Of a stretch of DNA of 64,000 bases, positions 1 through 9,831 are shown piece after piece. This DNA comes from Mycobacterium shigaense (GTDB lineage: Bacteria > Actinomycetota > Actinomycetes > Mycobacteriales > Mycobacteriaceae). A program made the translations under genes and the position numbers. The notes beneath the pieces are model-generated. The model made no database searches and was not told the origin of the DNA. It saw nothing but the letters and a program-made list of their open reading frames with translations. The stretch's first letter is position 1. The number at the start of each line of letters is the position of its first letter. Location: positions 744,001 to 808,000 of the forward strand of contig NZ_AP018164.1 in NCBI RefSeq assembly GCF_002356315.1, written 5' to 3'.

Positions 1-447
1 TTCACCCAGCATCGTGACGATGCTGGTGACTACCGGGTTCCCCTCGGCGTCGGTGACCTCGCTGCGGATCTCGACGATGACGGCGCCGTGGGACTCAGTC
101 ACTGAGTCTAGATAGGTGTCGAAGTACAACTTGTCGTGGGCCAGGATCGGCCGGTGGAAGGTGAATTTCTGGTCGCGATGCAGCACCCGCGCGATGTTGA
201 TCGGGATGCTGAACTTGGTGAAGATCTCCAACTGCACGCGCCGGCCGGCGAATGCCAGGAAGGTCAGCGGGGCCACCAAGGCGGGGTATCCCGCGTCCTC
301 GGCGTCGCTTTCGTCGTAGTGCGTGGGGTGGTCGTCCTTGACGGCCTGCGCGAATTCCCGGATCTTCTCGCGGCCGACGTCGAAGTAGTCCGGCGCTCGG
401 TAGTGGCTGCCGATGAGAGCCTGGGCTCCTTCTGGAACTACTGACAT
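1..447 (-). CDS. HadA-like (3R)-hydroxyacyl-ACP dehydratase subunit, partial
   Basis: 149 residues are visible before the window edge cuts off the C-terminus; the frame is open from the ATG at 447 to base 1. The product resembles the MaoC-like N-terminal hot-dog domain of HadA-type dehydratases, which remove water from 3-hydroxyacyl chains in fatty or mycolic acid elongation. The segment [20 protein letters not shown] and the later [10 protein letters not shown] are typical of the family. A GAGGGGA ribosome site lies upstream. By position it matches M. tuberculosis Rv0504c (about 166 residues), so only the last few residues should be missing. These non-catalytic HadA-like subunits lack the hydratase Asp/His pair, which I do not see here. 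Confidence 0.85.
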   Translation of the reverse strand, partial: MSVVPEGAQALIGSHYRAPDYFDVGREKIREFAQAVKDDHPTHYDESDAEDAGYPALVAPLTFLAFAGRRVQLEIFTKFSIPINIARVLHRDQKFTFHRPILAHDKLYFDTYLDSVTESHGAVIVEIRSEVTDAEGNPVVTSIVTMLGE

Positions 448-488
448 GCGGTGCTTTCCCCTCGACTATGTGATAGCGGCGCAGCTTA

Positions 489-1409
489 TCAGCGCGATTG
501 GCGCTTGGACGCCAACGCAGCCAGCGCACCGCCCGCCGCACCCAGGGCCAGGGCCGACGGCACTCCGATCCGGGCGGCCTTGCGGGCGGTCCGGAAATCG
601 CGGACCTCCCAGCCCCGCTCGCGCGCCAGGCTACGCAGGCGAGCATCGGGATTGATGGCGACGGCCGTGCCCACCAGCGACAGCATCGGCACGTCGTTGA
701 AGCTGTCGGAGTAGGCCGTGCAGCGTTTGAGGTTGAGGCCCTCGCGAATGGCCAGCGAGCGCACCGCGTGCGCCTTGCCCGGCCCGTGCAGGATTTCGCC
801 GACGAGCTGGCCGGTGAAGATCCCGTCGACCGACTCGGCGACGGTGCCCAGAGCGCCCGTCAATCCGAGCCGGCGGGCGATGGTCGCGGCGAGCTCGTAC
901 GGAGTGGCGGTGATCAGCCACACCTGCTGGCCGGCGTCGAGATGCATCTGGGTGAGTTCGCGGGTGCCGGCCCAGATCTTGTCGGCGATGATCTCGTCGT
1001 AGATCTCCTCGCCGAGCGCGACCAGTTGGTCGACCGACCGGCCCTCGATGAAGGCGAGTGCCTTGCGTCGGCCGGCGGCGACGTCGTTGCTGTTCTCCTT
1101 GCCGAGCAACTGAAACTTCGCCTGGGCGTAGATGAATCCGATGACGTCGCGATAGGTGAAGTAGTCGCGTGCGGCCAGCCCGCGCCCGAAATGCACGGCA
1201 GAGGAGCCCTGCACGAGCGTGTTGTCCACGTCGAAGAAGGCGGCGGCGGTCAGATCGATCGGCGGCTGGGCGTGGTCCTCGCCCGCGGCAGCCTCGGTCT
1301 GCAGGCCTTCGAGAGCCCGGGCGGCGCTGGCGTTCGCCGCCACCGATTCCATGTCGTCGCGGCCCGCGGATTCTGCGCTGTTCGACTCAGTCGACTCAGA
1401 GGAAGTCAT
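489..1409 (-). CDS. serB1: HAD-IB family phosphatase SerB1 (phosphoserine phosphatase-like)
   Basis: 306 residues from the ATG at 1409, chosen because AGGAGG lies 7 bases upstream; a TTG two codons earlier is also possible. The HAD core is clear: the nucleophile loop [10 protein letters not shown] has Asp at residues 60 and 62, and a late [12 protein letters not shown] supplies the metal-binding acidic pair. The first 50 residues are acidic, Ser/Ala-rich and probably disordered. The end is a short hydrophobic helix followed by a basic tail, which suggests membrane contact. The family hydrolyses phosphoserine-like phosphomonoesters; the true substrate is not shown by the sequence. In M. tuberculosis serB1 is followed by mmpS2-mmpL2; here the neighbour is a toxin locus. 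Confidence 0.88.
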   Translation of the reverse strand: MTSSESTESNSAESAGRDDMESVAANASAARALEGLQTEAAAGEDHAQPPIDLTAAAFFDVDNTLVQGSSAVHFGRGLAARDYFTYRDVIGFIYAQAKFQLLGKENSNDVAAGRRKALAFIEGRSVDQLVALGEEIYDEIIADKIWAGTRELTQMHLDAGQQVWLITATPYELAATIARRLGLTGALGTVAESVDGIFTGQLVGEILHGPGKAHAVRSLAIREGLNLKRCTAYSDSFNDVPMLSLVGTAVAINPDARLRSLARERGWEVRDFRTARKAARIGVPSALALGAAGGALAALASKRQSR

Positions 1410-1529
1410 CGCCAAACCTCCTAGATCGCAGTGCCGCCCGGTGGCCGCGCGGTGCCCGCTCCGCGGCCGCTATCAACCCTATCCGGCAGGCGTGCAGGGC
1501 AGGCTTACGGCTCGGGGTTTGGGGAGCGG

Positions 1530-2162
1530 CTAGTCACCTTGAGTGCTAATGGTGAACCAGTCTGCCGGCAGTCCCTCGCGGAGAAGGGAATCGAGATCCT
1601 CGAAGCTGAGAAACACGATATGTGACGCTGCGGTCGCGTCGGTCTCGCCTATCCAACCGCGATCATCGTCTTCTCCATTTACCCGCAAGCTCACCCGTCC
1701 CGGATAATTCAAGGGATCCGGTTTGCTCAAGGTCACGCGTGGATCTACCGCTCTTTCGAGCCGGTCCATCGCAGGTGAATCTATATAGCGCCCGGACAAG
1801 GCTCGCTTACCTATAGAAAACAAAAGAAGCTTTTCAGCATCGGGATAGTGATTTAACATCCAGTACTTGTCGCGAGATCCTCTTTCTTGCTCGTCAATGA
1901 AATAACGTCCGTTTTCCCAGACTAAATATTCCGAAACGCCCCCATCGTCGATAAAGCCGAGTTCGTTGATGCTTGTCATCTCGGGCGGACGGCCGTCCCA
2001 AAATACTTGTGCCTCGGTCTCCCAGAGTCTAGGCTCCCGCTGGTCGTAGCCAGGGTATTTACCCTGGCTGAGAAGGTAGGCGCCCTGCCACGTGTACCAG
2101 GAGCGCACGATGCGATGCAAGAATTCGGGATACCTGGCGAGATCGATCCGGTAGCTAACCAT
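1530..2162 (-). CDS. Hypothetical protein, candidate immunity factor for the TNT-like toxin
   Basis: 210 residues, no family recognised. It starts 19 bases after the stop of the CpnT-like toxin gene, on the same strand, the position held by the immunity factor IFT in the M. tuberculosis CpnT operon. The protein is acidic and aromatic-rich, has no signal peptide or membrane segment, and so looks cytosolic, as expected for an inhibitor of a cytosol-active NAD glycohydrolase. Base composition is unlike its neighbours: 56 of 120 bases at 1861-1980 are G or C (47 percent by hand count) in a chromosome that is otherwise near 68 percent. This suggests recent acquisition. The immunity role is inferred from position only; I did not see similarity to IFT itself. 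Confidence 0.6.
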   Translation of the reverse strand: MVSYRIDLARYPEFLHRIVRSWYTWQGAYLLSQGKYPGYDQREPRLWETEAQVFWDGRPPEMTSINELGFIDDGGVSEYLVWENGRYFIDEQERGSRDKYWMLNHYPDAEKLLLFSIGKRALSGRYIDSPAMDRLERAVDPRVTLSKPDPLNYPGRVSLRVNGEDDDRGWIGETDATAASHIVFLSFEDLDSLLREGLPADWFTISTQGD

Positions 2163-2181
2163 TAAATTCCCTCCGAAATGG

Positions 2182-4690
2182 TCACGGCCTTAGTAAAAAT
2201 TTTCTGATGAGCAACTGTTCAATGCTGGCCCTCTGGCCGTCCGATGCAAGTATGAGAAACTGGGGCCCGCCGCCCGGATGTCCAAACCATGGAGCTGCCA
2301 AAGAATATTCCATCTTCCAGCCCGGCGGAAGGCCGGCGGCAGCATTACTCTTATAAGAATAATAGAGCTCATTCAAGCTAGTATGAGGTAGCGCTCGACC
2401 TTCGTACGGAATTCCCTCCAGGGCGAGCCATTTTCCTCTCTCTGCGCCGATTCGATCTAGCCACTTACCGTCCAAGGAAGTGATATCCGCATCGGTCAAA
2501 GTCCGTACTGTCCCGGGGATAGCATAAGGCTTAGCGGGATCATTCTCATCCGGATATCTAGGCCAACCATTTTCGTCGATGAAGCGATCTCGGTACTCGT
2601 CTTCCGTCAGGTCGCCGTAGTCCTGGCGTCCGGGAACACCTCATTCGCTTTCGGCGGCCCAGCCCCGTCGTGGTGGTGGCCGTCGTTGTCCGGTGGATGT
2701 GAATCATGTGTCCCGTCACCGTCGCCCGGGTGATGCGATCCGTCGCTCTTGCCATCGCCGAGGTGGTGTGACCCATCGCCCTTACCGTCGCCCGGCCCGT
2801 GCGGACCGCCGCCGTCGCCGGGGCCATGCGGTCCGCCCCCGCCGGGACCGCCCGGATCGCCGCCGTGCGGTAGCCCACCGCCGGGTGGTGACGGTTCGCC
2901 CGGGAGCCCACCCGAGGGGGGCGTCGGTAGAGACGGCGGCTCGGGTGGGGACGGCATCGCGGCGGGCGCTGAAGCGGCGGCGTCAGCGGCGGCCGGTACG
3001 GCGGCCGCGGCAGGCACTCTCCCCGGGGCCGGCTCGTGCGGATCCGGCGCCGACGGCGGTTCGGCCGGCGCGTGCGCGGGCGGCTTGGCCGACTCGGGCG
3101 GCGATCCAACCGGCTTCGGCTCCCCAGCGTGGGGCGGCCCGCCGCCTGGCCGCTTGGATTCGGTCGGGCCGTGTGGCACGGGACCTTCAGCGGGCGCCGG
3201 TCCCGGCTTCGGCGGTGGGGCAGGTGCGGGGCGGCCGGGTTCGGGTGGCTTCGGGCCCGGCTCGGGCGGTTTGGGTCCCGCAGGCGGAGCCTTGGGTTCA
3301 GCTGGCGGAGCCTTGGGTTCGGCGGGTGGCGTGACCTCCGGCACCTTCGGAAGGTCGGCTATCGCCGGCCTCCTCAAGCCCTTCAGCGCATCGAGGGCGG
3401 CGCGGCCCTTGGTGCCCAGCTTGGTGAGCGGGCCGCCGGGCAGGGCCAACGTGGCGACGTCGAACAGGCTCGCGCCGGCGGCACCGACCGGGTCGGTTTT
3501 CCACTGCTCCCAGTGCGAGATGTCCTTGCCCAGTGCCTTCCACGAATCCAAGACCGATGGCGCACCATCGGGGCCCAGGCCGACCAGCGGCGCGGCCCCC
3601 TCGGCCATCCCCGCCAGATCCTTCGCGAAACCGATTGGGTCGACGAACAACCGGAACTGGGAGATACTCCAGAGTCCGACGACGGCATGGCCTGCCTCGC
3701 CCCAGAAGTTTTTTTGAAGTGGCCGATGAGGTCGATGACCCGGCCCACCTCGGTGCCGTGCAGGAACTGATCCCACTGCTTGGCGGCGTAGTCGCCCATC
3801 GTGTTGACGATCGTCTCCGCCTCGGAGGCGATGGAGGACAGCTCCCGGCCCAAGGCTGCGACTTCGGACGTGAACTGGTCGACCACCGTGCGGATGTCGT
3901 CGGCGATCTTCTTGATCTCGTCTTCGTCCTCGTCGGTCAGGAAATCCCAGACCTCTTTGATCCCGGTCATCGGGTCGCAGATGCGGGCCAGCAGATCAAG
4001 GATCGCCGCGTGAACTTTGTCGACTTTGGCCGCGTAGCTGGTGAGCTGGACCGCGACCTGTTGGCACTGCTGCACAATCCCGGTGGTGCTGGTGTAGGCC
4101 ACGGTGAAGGCATGGTCTATGGCTGGGCCTTCTGGAATCTGTTGGGCGCGAATGGCTCCCATCGGGGCGCCGGTCCCCAGGATCTCGGCGAGCCCGAACT
4201 GGGTGCCCGCCGCGGTCCAGGCGGTGGCCGCGGTACGCAGCTTCCCGGAATCCGCTGTAGGCCAGATCATTCCGATGTAGGGGGCGACCCAGCCCCAACC
4301 GGCGGGGGCGCCGACGCCGGTGCCGACCGACGGCGGCAGCGAAACCGACGACATGGGGCCCGGCAACGCGGGTGTCGGAAGTGGGTCGGCGTGGCCGGAG
4401 ATGGTGGACTGCGCCTCGGCCAGCGAGTAGTTCAGCGCCGACATGCGTACGCCAAAACCCAGCCAGCACAACCCATTTCGAGTGTCCAACATCGCCTGGA
4501 CGAGCTTGGCCGCCGAACTGTCGCAGCTGTGACCGACTTCGATGCCGGCGGGGTCATCGCCGGCCATCCCGGAGCGGCCCGACAGCGCGGCGATCAGCGT
4601 GGAGATCACCGAGCCCAAACCCTCGCCGGCAGTGACGACCTCGGAGCCCGCTTTGTCGAGGGCCGCGGGGTTTACCGCCAGCGGCGCCAT
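2182..4690 (-). pseudogene. CpnT-like secreted NAD-glycohydrolase toxin (TNT domain), two frameshifts
   Basis: Read as one gene this is about 836 codons, close to CpnT of M. tuberculosis (846). Frame one (4690 to about 3712) holds the N-terminal domain used for export. Frame two (about 3712 to 2625) continues with NFWGEAGHAVVGLWSI, then a long Pro/Gly linker ending in His/Asp/Gly repeats. Frame three (about 2625 to 2182) carries the TNT domain, with the family-like blocks GIPYEGRALPHTSLNE and APWFGHPGGGPQF; the Gln after GGG is the position I equate with the catalytic Gln of TNT. Each junction looks like one missing base: the first is in a run of seven A on the coding strand (3709-3715), the second near 2619-2630. 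They may be true mutations, slippage or assembly errors. The start is 4 bases downstream of the esxE-like stop. Confidence 0.8.
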
Positions 4691-4694
4691 CAGC

Positions 4695-4985
4695 TCACGA
4701 CCACATGCTCATGTTCTTGGCCATCGCGCCGGTGTAGTTGCCATGGGCGGTGTGGACGATGGTGCGCAATTGACTCAGCGCCTCGCGCATCATCGCCTCG
4801 CCCCGGGCCCAGTGCTGGTGCGCACCGGTGTGGGCCGTCGCGGCCTCGCCGGTCCATTCGGCGTGCAAATGGCTTACCTGAGAATCGATTTCGGCAATCA
4901 TGCTCTCGGCGTAGCGCTGAAATTCCGCCATCCGCTGCACCGATTCGGCAAGCGCGTCAGGATTGACCTCGAATGCCTCAGCCAC
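4695..4985 (-). CDS. WXG100 protein, EsxE-like
   Basis: 96 residues, the usual WXG100 length. The W-T-G turn sits at residues 44-46 between two predicted amphipathic helices. The C-terminal YxxxD/E export signal is not obvious, as expected for one partner of a heterodimer. It overlaps the upstream esxF-like gene by 8 bases and is followed after 4 bases by the CpnT-like gene, the same order (esxF, esxE, cpnT, immunity) as M. tuberculosis Rv3905c-Rv3902c. Family knowledge: EsxE and EsxF form a complex needed to export CpnT and place it in the outer membrane. Whether this second-site copy works with an ESX system cannot be seen here. Confidence 0.82.
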   Translation of the reverse strand: MAEAFEVNPDALAESVQRMAEFQRYAESMIAEIDSQVSHLHAEWTGEAATAHTGAHQHWARGEAMMREALSQLRTIVHTAHGNYTGAMAKNMSMWS

Positions 4986-5289
4986 CGTGCACCTGCCGCA
5001 GCGTCTGCGCGGAGCCGGTCTCGTTGTGCCGATAACCGTTGTCGGCCTCGGCGACCGCCTTGGCCAGCGCCGACAGGCCCAGCTCGACCTCGGCGGCGCC
5101 GCGGTGCCACAGCTCCCAGGCGGACCCGTAGGCGTCGCCGGCCCCGCCGCGCCAGCCCCCGAGCATTTCGCCGACCTGCCCGTCGAGTTCGGTCAGGCGA
5201 GTCCGCAGCGATTCGGCCGCGCCGAGCAAGCCCTGGGCGAACCCCTGCATCACCTCGGGATCTACCCGCAGATTGTCGGCGGCGGTCAT
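4978..5289 (-). CDS. WXG100 protein, EsxF-like
   Basis: 103 residues, ATG at 5289. The W-R-G turn is at residues 46-48 and a YxxxE export motif (Y86, E90) follows the second helix, so this partner probably carries the ESX secretion signal. It is the first gene of the four-gene minus-strand toxin operon and is divergent from the glutaredoxin-like gene that starts at 5360; the 70-base gap must hold the operon promoter, though I cannot place it. Expected role: heterodimer with the EsxE-like protein to deliver the CpnT-like toxin across the cell envelope. The assignment rests on size, motifs and operon order. Confidence 0.82.
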   Translation of the reverse strand: MTAADNLRVDPEVMQGFAQGLLGAAESLRTRLTELDGQVGEMLGGWRGGAGDAYGSAWELWHRGAAEVELGLSALAKAVAEADNGYRHNETGSAQTLRQVHGG

Positions 5290-5359
5290 AGCCGAAATTT
5301 AACGATTGCCACTACCGCCCACAATTCACTCTGTCGTGCCGTGGATGCACACTGAAGCA

Positions 5360-5617
5360 ATGACCCGACCCCAGGTGCAGTTGCTGACTCGCGCCGGCTG
5401 CACCATCTGCGAACGGGTACACGCGCGGCTGGCCGAGCTGGCCGGCGAACTGGACTTCGACCTGTCCACCACCGACGTCGACGCCGCCGCGCGGGCCGGC
5501 GATTCCGGGTTACGGGCCGAGTTCGGCGATCGCCTACCGGTGATCCTGCTCGACGGCCGCGAGCACAGCTACTGGGAAATCGACGAGCGGCGGCTGCGTG
5601 CTGACCTGGCGCGATAG
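5360..5617 (+). CDS. Glutaredoxin-like protein
   Basis: 85 residues from the ATG at 5360; an earlier in-frame ATG at 5306 would add 18 residues without family character and sits nearly at the divergent esxF-like start. The protein begins like a thioredoxin fold (VQLLTRAGCTICERV) with a C-T-I-C redox motif around residues 13-16, then the cis-Pro strand DRLPVILLDG. It matches the small glutaredoxin-like protein that precedes hemA in mycobacteria (Rv0508). Likely a cytosolic thiol-disulfide oxidoreductase, partner unknown. Because a toxin locus now lies behind it, this gene marks the border where conserved synteny resumes. Confidence 0.82.
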   Translation: MTRPQVQLLTRAGCTICERVHARLAELAGELDFDLSTTDVDAAARAGDSGLRAEFGDRLPVILLDGREHSYWEIDERRLRADLAR

Positions 5618-5741
5618 CGCCACAGCCTGCGATCCCAGTGGCCGTGGACTCAATATTTGGTGGCCCAACGAATAAACCATTAACGTAGACCAGTAGTTCA
5701 GTTACTGCTGGAAGCAAGGGAGCTGGCCAGGTGATGCTGCC

Positions 5742-7142
5742 GTGAGCATCCTGCTCTTCGGGGTTTCGCACCGCAGTGCGCCGGTCTCCGTCCTGGAACA
5801 ACTCAGCATCGACGAATCCGATCAGATCAAGATCGTCGACCGGGTGCTGCAATCCCCGCTGGTGACCGAGGCGATGGTGCTGTCGACCTGCAACCGCGTC
5901 GAGGTCTATGCGGTGGTCGACGCGTTCCACGGCGGACTGGCCGCCGTCGGGCAGGTGCTCGCGGATCACTCCGGGATGTCGATGACCGACCTGACCAAAC
6001 ACGCTTACGTGCGCTACAGCGAGGCCGCCGTCGAGCACCTGTTCGCCGTTGCCAGCGGCCTGGATTCGGCGGTCATCGGCGAGCAGCAGGTGCTCGGCCA
6101 GGTGCGACGCGCCTATGCCGCCGCGGAGGCGAACCGCACCGTCGGCCGGGTGCTGCACGAGCTGGCCCAGCGGGCGCTGTCGGTGGGCAAGCGCGTGCAT
6201 TCCGAGACGGGCATCGACGCCGCCGGCGCCTCCGTCGTGTCCGTCGCGCTGGGCATGGCCGAACGCAAGCTGGGCGGACTCTCGGGCAAGACGGCCGTGG
6301 TGGTCGGCGCGGGCGCGATGGGCGCCCTGTCGTCGACTCACCTCATCCGGTCCGGCATCTCCGACGTCGTGGTGCTCAACCGGTCGCTGCCCCGCGCGCA
6401 GCGGCTGGCCCGCAAGATCCGTGAAACGGGCGCGCGGGCTCAGGCGATGACGCTGGATCGGCTGGACCACGCGCTGGTCGCGGCCGACGTCCTGGTCAGT
6501 TGCACGGGAGCGGTCAGCCCGGTGGTGTCGCTGGCCGACGTGCACCACGCGCTGGCCAACGCTCGCCGCGATGAGACCGCCCAGCCGTTGGTGATCTGCG
6601 ATCTCGGCATGCCGCGCGACGTCGATCCGGCCGCGGCCGGCCTGCCCGGTGTGTGGGTCGTCGACGTGGACCGCATCCAGCGCGAACCCGCCGCCCACGC
6701 TACGGCCGCCGACGTCGACGCCGGCCGCCGGATCGTGGCCACCGAGGTCGCCGCGTACCTGGCGGGCCAGCGGATGGCCGAGGTGACCCCGACCGTGACG
6801 GCGCTGCGTCAGCGCGCCGCTGACGTCGTCGAGGCCGAGCTGCTGCGGCTGGAGAACCGGCTGCCCGGCTTGGAAAGTGCCCAGCGCGAGGAGGTGGCGC
6901 GCACGGTCCGCCGCGTGGTGGACAAGCTGCTGCACTCGCCGACGGTGCGAATCAAGCAGCTGGCCAGCGCTCCCGGCGGCGACAGCTACGCCGAGGCGCT
7001 GCGTGAGCTGTTCGAGCTTGACCAGACATCCGTCGACGCCGTCGCCACCGCCGGGGAATTGCCAGTGGTGCCAACAGGATTCGACGCGGGCCCCCACGGT
7101 GCGGCCGACTTCGCGGCCGGACCGACACAGTCGGCCGAGTAG
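5742..7142 (+). CDS. hemA: Glutamyl-tRNA reductase HemA
   Basis: 466 residues from a GTG at 5742, with AAGGGAG upstream. It reduces glutamyl-tRNA(Glu) to glutamate-1-semialdehyde with NADPH, the first committed step of C5 haem synthesis. The catalytic loop [12 protein letters not shown] places the nucleophile at Cys50; VVVGAGAMG near residue 187 is the NADPH-binding turn; a long C-terminal helical dimerisation domain follows. It opens the run hemA-hemC-hemD-hemB, with only 13 bases to hemC. The 124-base gap before it is AT-richer than the genes (AATATTTGG, AATAAACCATTAACG), so the operon promoter is probably there, but I cannot assign boxes with confidence. Confidence 0.96.
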   Translation: MSILLFGVSHRSAPVSVLEQLSIDESDQIKIVDRVLQSPLVTEAMVLSTCNRVEVYAVVDAFHGGLAAVGQVLADHSGMSMTDLTKHAYVRYSEAAVEHLFAVASGLDSAVIGEQQVLGQVRRAYAAAEANRTVGRVLHELAQRALSVGKRVHSETGIDAAGASVVSVALGMAERKLGGLSGKTAVVVGAGAMGALSSTHLIRSGISDVVVLNRSLPRAQRLARKIRETGARAQAMTLDRLDHALVAADVLVSCTGAVSPVVSLADVHHALANARRDETAQPLVICDLGMPRDVDPAAAGLPGVWVVDVDRIQREPAAHATAADVDAGRRIVATEVAAYLAGQRMAEVTPTVTALRQRAADVVEAELLRLENRLPGLESAQREEVARTVRRVVDKLLHSPTVRIKQLASAPGGDSYAEALRELFELDQTSVDAVATAGELPVVPTGFDAGPHGAADFAAGPTQSAE

Positions 7143-7155
7143 CCGATTGGCGCAC

Positions 7156-8103
7156 GTGATCCGGATAGGCACGCGGGGCAGTCTGCTCGCTACCACCCAG
7201 GCCGGCCTCGTCAAGGACGCCCTGGTCGCCAACGGCCACGTTGCGGAGCTGGTGGTCATCAGCACGGTCGGTGACCGCTCCTCGGCGCCCATCGAAAGTC
7301 TCGGTGTTGGGGTGTTCACGACGGCGTTGCGCGAGGCCATCGAGGACGGTCGCGTCGATGCGGCGGTGCACTCGCACAAGGATTTGCCGACGGCCGAGGA
7401 CCCAAGGTTCACGCTAGCGGCCATACCGGCTCGCAACGACCCGCGTGATGCGCTGGTCGCACGCGACGGGCTGGTGCTCGGAGAGTTGCCGGCAGGTTCG
7501 CTCGTCGGCACGTCGTCCCCGCGCCGGGCTGCGCAGCTTAGAGCATTGGGTCTCGGTTTGGAAATCCGCCCCCTACGAGGCAACCTAGATACCAGGTTGA
7601 ACAGGGTAAGCAGTGGTGATCTTGACGCCATCGTGGTGGCCCGGGCCGGTCTGGCCCGTCTGGGCCGTCTCGGTGATGTCACCGAGACGCTAGAGCCGGT
7701 GCAGATGTTGCCAGCACCGGCTCAGGGCGCGCTCGCCGTTGAATGCCGCGCCGGTGACAGCGGGCTGGCGGCAGTGCTGGCGGAGTTGGACGATGCCGAC
7801 ACGCGAGCGGCGGTCACCGCGGAGCGAGCCCTGCTGGCCGAACTGGAGGCGGGCTGCTCCGCACCGGTGGGAGCGATCGCCGAGGTGGTCGAGTCCATTG
7901 ATGAGGATGGCCGTGTCTTCGAAGAGCTGTCGCTGCGCGGGTGCGTGGCGGCGCTGGACGGGTCCGATGTGATCCGTGCGTCCGGTATCGGCACTCCCGG
8001 TCGGGCTCGAGAGCTGGGGCTCTCGGTGGCCGCGGAGTTGTTCGAGCTGGGGGCCGGGGAGCTGATCGGCAATGCGCGGCAGTACCCCGCGCACGAGAAC
8101 TAA
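7156..8103 (+). CDS. hemC: Porphobilinogen deaminase (hydroxymethylbilane synthase) HemC
   Basis: 315 residues from the GTG at 7156 (V-I-R-I-G-T-R-G-S); a TTG three codons earlier is possible. It polymerises four porphobilinogens into hydroxymethylbilane using a dipyrromethane cofactor bound to a Cys; that Cys is residue 234 in [10 protein letters not shown]. Other family signatures seen are [22 protein letters not shown] and [11 protein letters not shown]. Length fits the family (about 310). Codon use changes in the second half, where the DNA is somewhat less GC-rich than hemA, but the reading frame is intact. Followed after 32 bases by hemD. Confidence 0.96.
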   Translation: MIRIGTRGSLLATTQAGLVKDALVANGHVAELVVISTVGDRSSAPIESLGVGVFTTALREAIEDGRVDAAVHSHKDLPTAEDPRFTLAAIPARNDPRDALVARDGLVLGELPAGSLVGTSSPRRAAQLRALGLGLEIRPLRGNLDTRLNRVSSGDLDAIVVARAGLARLGRLGDVTETLEPVQMLPAPAQGALAVECRAGDSGLAAVLAELDDADTRAAVTAERALLAELEAGCSAPVGAIAEVVESIDEDGRVFEELSLRGCVAALDGSDVIRASGIGTPGRARELGLSVAAELFELGAGELIGNARQYPAHEN

Positions 8104-8135
8104 ATGACGTCAAAAGGGATGTGTTGGGAGCGACA

Positions 8136-9809
8136 ATGACGACGCGAGGGCGTAAGCCGAGACCGGGCCGCATCACGTTCGTGGGCTCCGGCCCGGGCGA
8201 TCCGGGGTTGTTGACCACGAAGGCCGCCGCGGTGCTGGCCAACGCGGCCCTGGTGTTCACCGACCCCGACGTGCCTGCACCGGTGCTGGCGCTGATCGGC
8301 AAGGATCTGCCGCCGGTCTCCGGTCCCGCGCCCGCCGAACCGGCACCGGTGGCCGTCGACGGGACCACCCCCGACGGCGATCAGCAACCGGCCTCGCCGG
8401 CGGTGATCACGGGCGGCCCCGACATCCGCCCGGCGCTGGGCGAACCCGCCGAGGTCGCCAAGACGCTGGTCGCCGAGGCCCGCACCGGAGTCGACGTGGT
8501 CCGCCTCGTGGCCGGTGACCCGCTGACGCTCGACGCGGTCACCACCGAGGTGAACGCCGTCGCGCGCAGCCACCTGCACCTCGAGATCGTGCCGGGCCTA
8601 GCCGCCACCAGCGCGGTCCCGACCTACACGGGGCTGCCGCTGGGCTCCTCGCACACCGTCGCCGACGTGCGCGATCCACATGTCGATTGGGAGGCGCTGG
8701 CCGCCGCCCCCGGGCCGCTGATCCTGCAGGCCACCGCGTCGCATCTGGCCGATGCCGCCCGCACCCTGATCGAGCACGAGCTGGCCGAGACCACCCCGTG
8801 CGTGGTGACCGCGCAGGGCACCACCTGTCAGCAGCGTTCGGTGGAGACCACGCTGCACGGGCTGACCGAGCCGGGCGTGCTCGACGGCGGCGGCAGCCCC
8901 GCGGGACCGCTCACCGGTTCGCTGGTGGTGACCATCGGCAAAACGGTGGCCAGCCGCGCGAAGCTGAACTGGTGGGAGAGCCGCGAGCTGTACGGCTGGA
9001 CCGTGCTGGTGCCGCGCACCAAGGACCAGGCCGGTGAGATGAGCGAGCGGCTCACCTCCTACGGCGCGCTGCCGATCGAGGTGCCGACCATCGCGGTCGA
9101 GCCGCCGCGCAGCCCCGCCCAAATGGAGCGTGCCGTCAAGGGTTTGGTCGACGGTCGGTTCCAGTGGGTGGTGTTCACCTCCACCAACGCGGTGCGTGCG
9201 GTGTGGGAGAAGTTCGGCGAGTTCGGCTTGGACGCCCGTGCGTTTTCCGGGGTGAAGATCGCGTGTGTCGGCGAGTCGACGGCCGACCGGGTCCGAGCGT
9301 TCGGGATCAGCCCCGAATTGGTGCCGGCCGGCGAGCAGTCCTCGCTGGGCCTGCTGGACGACTTCCCGGACTACGACAGCATTTTCGATCCGGTGAACCG
9401 CGTCCTGCTGCCGCGCGCCGACATCGCCACCGAGACCCTGGCCGAGGGGCTGCGCGAACGCGGTTGGGAGATCGAGGATGTCACCGCCTACCGGACCGTA
9501 CGCGCCGCGCCGCCGCCGGCGGCTACCCGCGAGATGATCAAGACGGGCGGCTTCGACGCGGTGTGCTTCACGTCGAGCTCGACCGTGCGCAACCTGGTGG
9601 GAATCGCCGGTAAGCCGCACGCGCGCACCATCATTGCGTGCATCGGACCCAAGACGGCCGAGACCGCCGCCGAGTTCGGTTTGCGGGTCGACGTCCAGCC
9701 CGAGACGGCGGCCATCGGTCCGCTGGTCGACGCACTGGCCGAACATGCCGCGCGGCTGCGCGCCGAGGGCGCGCTGCCACCGCCGCGTAAGAAGAGCCGC
9801 AGGCGCTAG
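8136..9809 (+). CDS. hemD: Uroporphyrinogen-III C-methyltransferase / synthase fusion HemD
   Basis: 557 residues from the ATG at 8136, preceded by TTGGGAGCG. Two domains: residues about 15-270 form an SAM-dependent tetrapyrrole methylase ([12 protein letters not shown] at the start, [11 protein letters not shown] in the middle), and residues about 285-540 form uroporphyrinogen-III synthase ([43 protein letters not shown]). The C-terminus is a basic KKSRRR tail. This fusion is usual in actinobacteria. The synthase closes hydroxymethylbilane into uroporphyrinogen III; whether the methylase half is active (branch to sirohaem) is not clear, since its central region looks Pro/Ala-rich and shortened. 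Confidence 0.94.
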   Translation: MTTRGRKPRPGRITFVGSGPGDPGLLTTKAAAVLANAALVFTDPDVPAPVLALIGKDLPPVSGPAPAEPAPVAVDGTTPDGDQQPASPAVITGGPDIRPALGEPAEVAKTLVAEARTGVDVVRLVAGDPLTLDAVTTEVNAVARSHLHLEIVPGLAATSAVPTYTGLPLGSSHTVADVRDPHVDWEALAAAPGPLILQATASHLADAARTLIEHELAETTPCVVTAQGTTCQQRSVETTLHGLTEPGVLDGGGSPAGPLTGSLVVTIGKTVASRAKLNWWESRELYGWTVLVPRTKDQAGEMSERLTSYGALPIEVPTIAVEPPRSPAQMERAVKGLVDGRFQWVVFTSTNAVRAVWEKFGEFGLDARAFSGVKIACVGESTADRVRAFGISPELVPAGEQSSLGLLDDFPDYDSIFDPVNRVLLPRADIATETLAEGLRERGWEIEDVTAYRTVRAAPPPAATREMIKTGGFDAVCFTSSSTVRNLVGIAGKPHARTIIACIGPKTAETAAEFGLRVDVQPETAAIGPLVDALAEHAARLRAEGALPPPRKKSRRR

Positions 9810-9831
9810 TGGCGGGCTGCCACCGATCGTC

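Noticed and set aside
2607..3776. 389-residue Pro/Gly-rich ORF, PE/PPE-like at first look
   Set aside because: It is the middle part of the frameshifted CpnT-like gene: the N-terminal part continues the export domain and the Pro-rich part is the linker to the TNT tip.
5618..5741. Riboswitch before hemA
   Set aside because: Short, AT-leaning gap with no conserved RNA block that I could recognise; most likely only a promoter region.
5286..7682. 798-residue minus-strand ORF over hemA and hemC
   Set aside because: Antisense shadow of GC-rich coding DNA; Arg/His/Gly-rich with no domain, while both sense genes have full catalytic motifs.
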